From positions 1-27,723 of IMG/VR virus record IMGVR_UViG_3300020347_000023: 27,723 nt of DNA; one strand, written 5' to 3'. The translations under genes were made by a program, and so were the position numbers. Source of the DNA: a virus. Position 1 is the stretch's first letter, and every line of letters begins with the position of its first letter. Shown here piece by piece: positions 22,202 through 27,723 of this stretch. The notes below the pieces were generated by a model. That model saw only the letters and a program-made list of their open reading frames with translations. It was not told the origin of the DNA and made no database searches.

Positions 22202-22394
22202 TCCGGATTTTATAGACGAACAGGTTGACAGGTTGCTAGCTTGGGAAATACTCCAGAGGTATTTTAATGGCGAAGAAAACCTTCCGATGAAACCTTTAGA
22301 TTTGTGTGATAAAATTGGGGTGAATAAGGGCTATGTCCATCAGGTCATTATAACCGTTAGAGAAAAACTAAATGCAGAACGAAGATATTTTTGA
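22155..22394 (+). CDS. Small helix-turn-helix protein (79 aa)
   Basis: I start at ATG 22155 (MQDPATDTSQQD). The frame is open six codons further to a TTG, which is less likely. After a flexible acidic N-terminus, residues about 28-75 (LLAWEILQRYFNGEENLPMKPLDLCDKIGVNKGYVHQVIITVREKL) contain a convincing helix-turn-helix. It may be a late regulator or a packaging/head accessory factor. It overlaps the gene before it by 47 bp and the portal gene by 23 bp. No named family is recognised. Confidence 0.6.
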   Translation: MQDPATDTSQQDITLNPDFIDEQVDRLLAWEILQRYFNGEENLPMKPLDLCDKIGVNKGYVHQVIITVREKLNAERRYF

Positions 22395-24471
22395 ATCCTT
22401 AACATACGTTGGGGATAAACCCAACGTCAATGCTCTCCGCCGTGCTTACGATCAGACGGTAGTTGAACTAGAACCATACTTCGATGTGTGTCGCACATCT
22501 TATGATGACCGACGAAATTTCTGGAACGGCAAGTCCCGGGATCTCAGAAAGCATGGAGCAGATGCCTTCCCTTGGGATGGGGCATCCGACATGGAGTCCC
22601 ATACTATTGACGAACGTATTACACGTTTAGTATCTTTGTTTATGTCAGCACTTAACCGTGCAAACATCCGGGCATTCCCCGTTGAGATCAATGACATCGG
22701 ACGTTCAAAGGTCGTCTCAAACTTTCTCCGTTGGATGGTTACAAGTGGTTACATTAATCGGTTCGCCGAAGAAATGGAACTAGGTGCCAACTATCTGCTA
22801 GAACGAGGATTAATGGTTACATACGTAGGTTGGAACCGGGAAGATACCCGGTTTAAACAAACTGTAACTATGGATCAGATAGGACAAATGAACCCAGAGA
22901 TCTATCGCTCCATCCTTGATGGGGGTAACGATGATGAACTCGCCGCTTTTGTTGAGACTACGTTTGATGGTATCAATATTAAAACAGCAAAAAAAGCTAT
23001 CAAAGAACTTCGCAACACCAGCGAAACGGTTCTACCTTTGATCCGCCGTTTAGTAGATGCACCCGAAATAAAAACACTTTCCCCTGACGGAGATTTCTTT
23101 TTCCCGAGTTATGTTACTGATCCTCAGCGAGCACCTTATTGTTTCTGGCGGACATCATACACAGCCCAAGAACTAGAAGGCAAGGTTCTTACGGACGGAT
23201 GGGATGCTGACTTTGTTCAGCACATCATTGAAAGGTATCGTGGATCCACAGATGTTATGGTTGATCGTGATCGAGACGAAAACCGTAGCATGATCTTTAC
23301 TGATAACACTGATCAGCAAGATGAGCTAATTGAAATTATCTACGGCTATCAACGTTTAGTAGATCCGGATGATGGTGCACAGGGAATCTATTGCACGGTC
23401 TTTCACCGGGAGTTTAGCGGAGACGGAGACATTCCCGGCTTTGCCAAGTTTGAATTACTTAACGGATACGAAGATTACCCAGTGGTAGTCACACGTTTAT
23501 CTGAGGACAGCAAACGTATGTATGATACGATGACCTTCCCTCAGATCCTTCGTGGTATTCAAAACCAAATTAAGATCGAACGTGATTCACGGATTGACCG
23601 GAACAGCATTGCAACAATGCCTCCGATCATTCACCCAGTGGGTCAGGCACCAACTGATTGGGGTCCCGGTCGTTACATTCCTTATCGTCGCAAGGGGGAT
23701 ATTGACTTTGCACCTACTCCGCCACCGCCTACCGGGTCCATCGAGATGGAGCAAACCCAACAGGCTCAGGCTGATCGCTTGTGTGGATTGGATGAAACCA
23801 GTCAAATTAGCGGTGTTCGCAAGCAATTCTTGGTCGATAAGTTTCTTCAGCATACAGCTAAGGTCCTACGTATGGCATTCAAATGCTACCAACGTTTCGG
23901 ACCTGATAGCACATTCTTCCGGGTTACCGGTGTTCCTGAGTCAGTTCAAATGGTTAAGGGAGATCCAAACGAAAGTTTTGACATCATGATTAATTATGAT
24001 GTATTGACTACGGATCCAGAAGCACAATCACAAAAATTACAAGGAATGCTTGGGATGCTTCAGTATGATCGCAACGGTCTAATGAATGTAGATAACTTAC
24101 TTACAGCAATCGCATCATCGATTGATCCGGTTCTAGCGGACGGAATACTTCAGTCACCTCAGGTTGCCCAAGACGAAATCATTCGTGGAGTTACTGATGA
24201 CTTGGCTAAGATCTTTGCAGGTATTGAGATGCCGGCTCGACCCAATGGTGGTCAGACCGCAGTTCAATTAATCCAAGAATATTCACAGCAAGAAGATGTA
24301 GCCGGTCGCTTACAACAAGATCAAATGTTTGCTCAACGTTTAGAAAAGTATATGGGTCAGTATACATTCCAAATGCAACAAGCAGAAAATGCACAGATCG
24401 GACGTATCGGAACATCACCGGCAGAAGTCGGCAACGTAAATACACAAAATGCAAACGAGTCCAGCTACTAA
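22372..24471 (+). CDS. Portal protein (699 aa)
   Basis: The protein opens with NALRRAYDQTVVELEPYFDVC, then YDDRRNFWNGKSRDLRKHGADAFPWDGASDMESHTIDERI, a pattern of portal proteins in podovirus-like environmental phages. The central part has aromatic-rich strands and LIEIIYGYQRLVD; a long helix around residues 470-500 (QADRLCGLDETSQISGVRKQFLVDKFLQ) and a Gln-rich C-terminus follow. The portal forms the ring at one head vertex through which DNA enters and leaves. It follows terL by two small genes and precedes the scaffold, as expected. The length is typical. The overlap with the HTH gene is 23 bp. Confidence 0.85.
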   Translation: MQNEDIFESLTYVGDKPNVNALRRAYDQTVVELEPYFDVCRTSYDDRRNFWNGKSRDLRKHGADAFPWDGASDMESHTIDERITRLVSLFMSALNRANIRAFPVEINDIGRSKVVSNFLRWMVTSGYINRFAEEMELGANYLLERGLMVTYVGWNREDTRFKQTVTMDQIGQMNPEIYRSILDGGNDDELAAFVETTFDGINIKTAKKAIKELRNTSETVLPLIRRLVDAPEIKTLSPDGDFFFPSYVTDPQRAPYCFWRTSYTAQELEGKVLTDGWDADFVQHIIERYRGSTDVMVDRDRDENRSMIFTDNTDQQDELIEIIYGYQRLVDPDDGAQGIYCTVFHREFSGDGDIPGFAKFELLNGYEDYPVVVTRLSEDSKRMYDTMTFPQILRGIQNQIKIERDSRIDRNSIATMPPIIHPVGQAPTDWGPGRYIPYRRKGDIDFAPTPPPPTGSIEMEQTQQAQADRLCGLDETSQISGVRKQFLVDKFLQHTAKVLRMAFKCYQRFGPDSTFFRVTGVPESVQMVKGDPNESFDIMINYDVLTTDPEAQSQKLQGMLGMLQYDRNGLMNVDNLLTAIASSIDPVLADGILQSPQVAQDEIIRGVTDDLAKIFAGIEMPARPNGGQTAVQLIQEYSQQEDVAGRLQQDQMFAQRLEKYMGQYTFQMQQAENAQIGRIGTSPAEVGNVNTQNANESSY

Positions 24472-24679
24472 CATACAAGCAGATTTAGAAACACTATCTC
24501 AATACGAAGCATTTGCTCGTTTCATGGGATTTGTTTTAACAATGAGAGAAGAGTGCATCGAAGAATTGCACCTTGCTAACTCAGACAATATACAACAGAT
24601 CAGTGGTAGACTGTTGTCATATGATCAAATTTTACACATGGTTGATTATGATTCTCTAATTGAGAAGCATAGAAATTAA
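24449..24679 (+). CDS. Small portal-linked protein (76 aa)
   Basis: The ATG lies inside the last 23 bp of the portal gene. The helical protein reads LETLSQYEAFARFMGFVLTMREECIEELHLANSDNIQQISGRLLSYDQILHMVDYDSLI. I recall small proteins of this pattern (LSQYPAF, then QISGR-YDQIL) after the portal in podovirus-like phages. Function unknown; portal or early head assembly is inferred from position. An extended -10 promoter for the scaffold begins just after its stop. Confidence 0.65.
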   Translation: MQTSPATNIQADLETLSQYEAFARFMGFVLTMREECIEELHLANSDNIQQISGRLLSYDQILHMVDYDSLIEKHRN

Positions 24680-24691
24680 GTGTGATATAAT
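24660..24691 (+). promoter_or_regulatory. Promoter before the scaffold and capsid genes
   Basis: TGATATAAT (24683-24691) is an exact extended -10. TTGAGA (24660-24665) lies 20 nt upstream of TATAAT, too far for an ideal -35. It would boost scaffold and capsid RNA. The scaffold ATG (24733) then has AAGGAG nine bases upstream (24718-24723), a strong ribosome binding site. Confidence 0.6.
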
Positions 24692-24732
24692 AAAAACCAT
24701 CGGCATCGCTCGCCGTCAAGGAGTGGGTAATT

Positions 24733-25779
24733 ATGACAGACGAATCAAATCCGGAGATCGCTGAAGCCGCAAGTTCAGTGGACAGTACAAATATCAGTGT
24801 AGCTGAGTTCGCTCAAGCTCGCTTGGGAGGAATCCCAACTGAAGAAGAAGTTGCTACTCAACAAACAGAGGAAGTAGCTCCTGAATCAGTTGAAGAAGAA
24901 TCCCTAGTTGTTGATGCAGAAACAGAAACGGTTGAACAAACCGAAGAAGAATCTGCTGATGATGTTCTTTCTCAGATGAATATGGACGATATGTCCGAAG
25001 ACGAATTACGGGAACTAGCTGAAAAGTTAGGGAGTCGTGCCGTTGCTAGGTTTGGAGAACTGACAGCTAAACGTAAGCAAGCCGAAGAAGAGCTTGCTCG
25101 TTTAAAGTCAGAGATGCAATCCGAAGATCCTCTTAATACAAAGAAACCAGTCGAAGACAATCCTTTCAATGATTTGAATACAGTTGAAGAACTGCAAAGC
25201 AAAGCACAGGAAATGGATCAAGTAATCGAATGGGCGGAAGATCTTATTTTTAATAGCGATGGCTACGGACCCGAAGACGTTGTTACTGAAGCTAATGGTC
25301 AAGAGCTTACAAAAGCTCAGATCCGTCAGACTTTACGTAATGCACGTAAAACAAAGGATACGTTCCTACCTGATCGCCTACGTCAACTACAAGAGCAAGC
25401 TCAGTCAGTGCAATTAAAATCTGCATTTGCTGAACAAGCTAAAAAAGAATTGACGTGGATGGATGACGACAGCAATGAAGTTAACCAAAAGTATCAGGCT
25501 ATGTTGCAAGATCCTCGTTTGCAAAAACTTGAATCAGTTATGCCCGAAGTCTCCGCACAACTACCATACCTAATTGCTCATGCGGCAAATAGTTTGTATG
25601 CAAGGAAGCCAGTTGGATCCATGAATCCTCCTAAAAGCGGCATTCCTTCGGCATCGGTATCAGATCGTTCTACATCTAAGAAGGCTCAAAACATCAAAGC
25701 AATAAGTCAACAATTCCGTGATAGCGGAAACAAAAGTGATTTTATTCGCCTACGAACCCTTCAATTATCTAATCAATAA
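24733..25779 (+). CDS. Scaffolding protein (348 aa)
   Basis: The protein is highly acidic and low in aromatic residues, with Glu-rich segments at about residues 35-75 (ATQQTEEVAPESVEEE, then QTEEESADD) and coiled-coil-prone stretches around 85-125 (ELREL, then KRKQAEEELARLKSEM). The C-terminus is basic (KSGIPSASVSDRSTSKKAQNI, then QFRDSGNKSDFIRLR), as expected for the helix that binds the capsid protein. Scaffolds guide shell assembly and leave before or during packaging. Its place directly before the major capsid gene supports the call. Its own promoter and strong ribosome site lie upstream. Confidence 0.8.
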   Translation: MTDESNPEIAEAASSVDSTNISVAEFAQARLGGIPTEEEVATQQTEEVAPESVEEESLVVDAETETVEQTEEESADDVLSQMNMDDMSEDELRELAEKLGSRAVARFGELTAKRKQAEEELARLKSEMQSEDPLNTKKPVEDNPFNDLNTVEELQSKAQEMDQVIEWAEDLIFNSDGYGPEDVVTEANGQELTKAQIRQTLRNARKTKDTFLPDRLRQLQEQAQSVQLKSAFAEQAKKELTWMDDDSNEVNQKYQAMLQDPRLQKLESVMPEVSAQLPYLIAHAANSLYARKPVGSMNPPKSGIPSASVSDRSTSKKAQNIKAISQQFRDSGNKSDFIRLRTLQLSNQ

Positions 25780-25791
25780 ACATTTAATACA

Positions 25792-26784
25792 ATGCCTGAT
25801 TTTTCAAATACATTCACAACTGCACCGGGATCGGCGGCTTCTAACAGAGAAGACTTAACCGACATCCTGTCTATCCTTGCCCCCGAAGAGACTCCAGTTC
25901 TCTCCGGTGGTTCTCGCAAAAAAGCTAGTAACGTTAACTTCGAGTGGACACTTGACAAGCTGGACGATCCAGCCGCTACAGGTGTTGTCGAAGGTGCTGA
26001 CGTTGCGGCATTCACTGATGCATTCGCCGCTCGTGAACGTACTTCTAACTACGTTCAAAAGTTCCGCCGTGACTACATGGTATCAGACCTCCAAGAGGCT
26101 ACTGATTCTGTCGGTCCTGCTAAACTTGCTGAGGCTGAAGCTAAGTCAATCCGTGAACTAAAACGTGACATCGAGCTTACTCTTTGTGGTTCTCAAGACA
26201 AACAAGTAGGAAACGGCACTGATGCTTATCTTACTGCTGGTCTTGGTGCTTTCATCGATGACACTCCTGCCACAGGTCTAGTTCCTGCTGGATTCGAGAC
26301 TCCCGGTTCTAGCATTTATGCTACAACTGGATTCAACGAAGCTAAGTTCAACGACTTGATCTCCAGCATCTACCGCCAAACAGGCAACGTAGATAGCTTG
26401 ACTCTTGTGGCTGACACAGGTCTTCGTCGTGTAATCTCTGATTTCGCTCGTGTCGGTGGACTTCTCTCTGATTCAGTTCGTTCGGTTAACTATGACGGTG
26501 GTTCTTCCACAATCAAGTTATCGGTTGAGCTTTACCAAAGTGACCACGGCATCGTGAGCATCATCAATGGTAACCCAGCTTGTATGCCTGCTTCGACTGG
26601 CACTACAACTACCGCTACTGGATACTTGGTTAACCCTGAGTACTACGGCATCCACGAACTGATCCCAATGGGTTCAACTCGTCTGCCTAATCAAGGTGGT
26701 GGCGAACGTGGCTACGTTGACTGTGTTCTTGGACTTGGTGTATACCATCCTCAAGCTCACGGCAAGATCACTGCGATCGACTAA
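25792..26784 (+). CDS. Major capsid protein (330 aa), SU10/DUF5309-like
   Basis: The N-terminus SNREDLTDILSILAPEETPVLS (residues about 17-38), then NVNFEWTLDKLDDP and NYVQKFRRDYMVSD, recalls the SU10 major head protein family (DUF5309). The middle contains a Thr/Gly-rich loop (GTDAYLTAGLGAF), and the C-terminus ends in a beta-rich domain with GYLVNPEYYGIHELIPMGS. It is the shell subunit, with HK97-like fold expected. Codon use seems more uniform than in neighbouring genes (GCT, ACT, CGT), consistent with high expression. A strong terminator follows its stop by 8 bp. The family name is from memory of the N-terminal pattern. Confidence 0.85.
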   Translation: MPDFSNTFTTAPGSAASNREDLTDILSILAPEETPVLSGGSRKKASNVNFEWTLDKLDDPAATGVVEGADVAAFTDAFAARERTSNYVQKFRRDYMVSDLQEATDSVGPAKLAEAEAKSIRELKRDIELTLCGSQDKQVGNGTDAYLTAGLGAFIDDTPATGLVPAGFETPGSSIYATTGFNEAKFNDLISSIYRQTGNVDSLTLVADTGLRRVISDFARVGGLLSDSVRSVNYDGGSSTIKLSVELYQSDHGIVSIINGNPACMPASTGTTTTATGYLVNPEYYGIHELIPMGSTRLPNQGGGERGYVDCVLGLGVYHPQAHGKITAID

Positions 26785-26792
26785 TTCAATCC

Positions 26793-26830
26793 GAAGTCTC
26801 CTTGCCCCTACATGGGGCAGGGAGCTTCTT
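26793..26830 (+). terminator. Strong Rho-independent terminator after the capsid gene
   Basis: CTCCTTGCCCC pairs with GGGGCAGGGAG (26798-26808 and 26814-26824; one G-U pair, loop TACAT) and the stem extends with GAAG/CTTC, then CTTTTTAT-like U-rich sequence follows. It limits capsid-level expression of downstream genes. Confidence 0.85.
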
Positions 26831-26843
26831 TTTATCTACACAT

Positions 26844-27119
26844 ATGTCAGAACAAATAAGTCCAGAATTAAACGAATACGTTGACAAATATTTGGTCAAT
26901 GAGGTTCAAACAGAAAAAGAACGTGTTGATGTTGCTAAAGAAGAGGCACACTCAAATGTCGGGAAGACTCACCCGGTGCTTGGTAAATGCATCGCAACTA
27001 TACCTGCTCGTGAATACTTTAGATTGGTTCAACAATACGGAACCGAAGAAGTTCACAGCAAAGAATTTTTAAAGTTTTTCCAAAAGGAAATGCCTGAGCT
27101 TGCTCCGAATAAAGTCTAA
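26844..27119 (+). CDS. Small head-module protein (91 aa)
   Basis: The open frame reaches back to an ATG at 26802, but that codon lies inside the terminator; I use ATG 26844 (MSEQISPELNEYVDKYL). The protein is helical and charged: VNEVQTEKERVDVAKEEAHSN near the N-terminal third, then IPAREYFRLVQQYGTEEVHSKEFLKFFQKEMPEL. No family is recognised. It could be a head-completion or capsid-decoration factor by position. The stop overlaps the next ATG (TAATG). Confidence 0.6.
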   Translation: MSEQISPELNEYVDKYLVNEVQTEKERVDVAKEEAHSNVGKTHPVLGKCIATIPAREYFRLVQQYGTEEVHSKEFLKFFQKEMPELAPNKV

Positions 27120-27723
27120 TGGCTAAAAGTTATACAGATCTATTTGAACTAGTCCGGTCCTTAGCCGGTGTAGCTTCATTTACTACAAGCGAAGAAGGTG
27201 ACATCCTACGTCTAGCTAACCGCAGGCTGTATGAGGCTTACAGTGCTTCTCAGATGTGGACACCTTACATTATTGTAGGAGAAAAAAGAACCATATCAAG
27301 TGATCAAGTTGTCCCGTTTGCACAAACAAGTCCGCTTAAAGATACTATATCTGAGTTCCAACGTATTCATCGTGACCAGCCGTTTCTTAATTCAGGAACT
27401 ATGGAGTATAACTTTTATGTTGATGCGAACGGTGCTCACGTAATGAACCTAGGTAGCACAACTGATAGTTCAGTTTATGTAACCTACAAGAAATCATTTA
27501 CTGATTTTACAAAAACTTCAACAGATATTCCTGAAGAATTTTTCTACTTTGCGGCTCATGCTACTTATGCTGACTTCCTCCGTATGGACGGACAGACCAG
27601 TAAAGCAATGGACGAAGAAAACAAAGCAACCTCTTACCTAGCAAACGAGCTAGAGAAGCTCGATATAATCTCAAACAATAATACAATTCGACGTAAGTTT
27701 ACTACTTACGTTTCAACACAATC
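27119..27723 (+). CDS. Head-tail adaptor-like protein, 3'-truncated
   Basis: The frame starts at ATG 27119, overlapping the upstream stop, and stays open to the window end (201 codons seen). The N-terminus SYTDLFELVRSLAGVASFTTSEEGDILRLANRRLYEAY and a later YFAAHATYADFLRMDGQTSKAMDEENKATSYLANEL match the helical layout of phage adaptor proteins that sit below the portal. These helices resemble those of gp4/gp6-type connectors. The C-terminus is cut by the window edge. The call rests on helical layout and gene order. Confidence 0.6.
   Translation, partial: MAKSYTDLFELVRSLAGVASFTTSEEGDILRLANRRLYEAYSASQMWTPYIIVGEKRTISSDQVVPFAQTSPLKDTISEFQRIHRDQPFLNSGTMEYNFYVDANGAHVMNLGSTTDSSVYVTYKKSFTDFTKTSTDIPEEFFYFAAHATYADFLRMDGQTSKAMDEENKATSYLANELEKLDIISNNNTIRRKFTTYVSTQ

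Noticed and set aside
1-27723. Prophage integration functions
   Set aside because: No integrase, excisionase, attachment-site duplication or tRNA gene was found, so a temperate lifestyle cannot be claimed from this window.

Overview
The window is about 27.7 kb of a tailed double-stranded DNA phage (Caudoviricetes). The gene order terS, terL, portal, scaffold, major capsid, head-tail adaptor, and a very large polyvalent virion protein elsewhere suggest a podovirus-like particle, probably from an aquatic bacterium. No gene fixes the host. Both window ends cut through genes, so the tail and fibre genes that should lie between the adaptor and the large virion proteins are missing.

Layout. Positions 1-9427 (+) hold the end of the virion module: a truncated virion protein, a 237-aa protein and a 2594-aa polyvalent protein. 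A terminator closes the convergent junction near 9.45 kb. Positions 9548-18603 (-) are a dense early/replication operon with many ATGA- or TAATG-type overlaps. It encodes an ArdC-like antirestriction protein, an Api92-like protein, a RecB/Cas4-type nuclease, a second PD-(D/E)XK-like nuclease, an endonuclease VII-like protein, an ERF annealing protein, a small DUF736-like protein, a nucleotide-modification-associated (DUF1599-like) protein, DnaB helicase, a stand-alone DnaA domain IV-like protein and several unknown small genes. Positions 18604-19402 are a divergent, gene-poor control region. Positions 19403-27723 (+) are the packaging/head module.

The most striking non-coding signal is on the minus strand at 16943-16994: a complete type II hammerhead self-cleaving ribozyme core, with CUGAUGA, GAAA, a GUC cleavage triplet and three perfectly paired stems. 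It lies in the mRNA between two small genes, so the early transcript is predicted to cut itself.

The 800-bp control region holds three 13-bp iterons that resemble weak DnaA boxes, next to AT-rich DNA; a bulged stem-loop; a perfect 16-bp palindrome matching the bacterial parS consensus; five copies of a 19-bp repeat related to TTGAGTCTCAGTCTCATTA; and a promoter followed at once by a terminator before terS. I infer a replication origin read by the phage DnaA-like protein and DnaB, a possible link to the host ParB system, and leader control of late transcription. The same arrangement, TTGACA-N16-GTGATACATAAG, occurs at a second promoter in the early operon. No DNA polymerase, primase, helicase loader, integrase or lysis gene is visible in this window.
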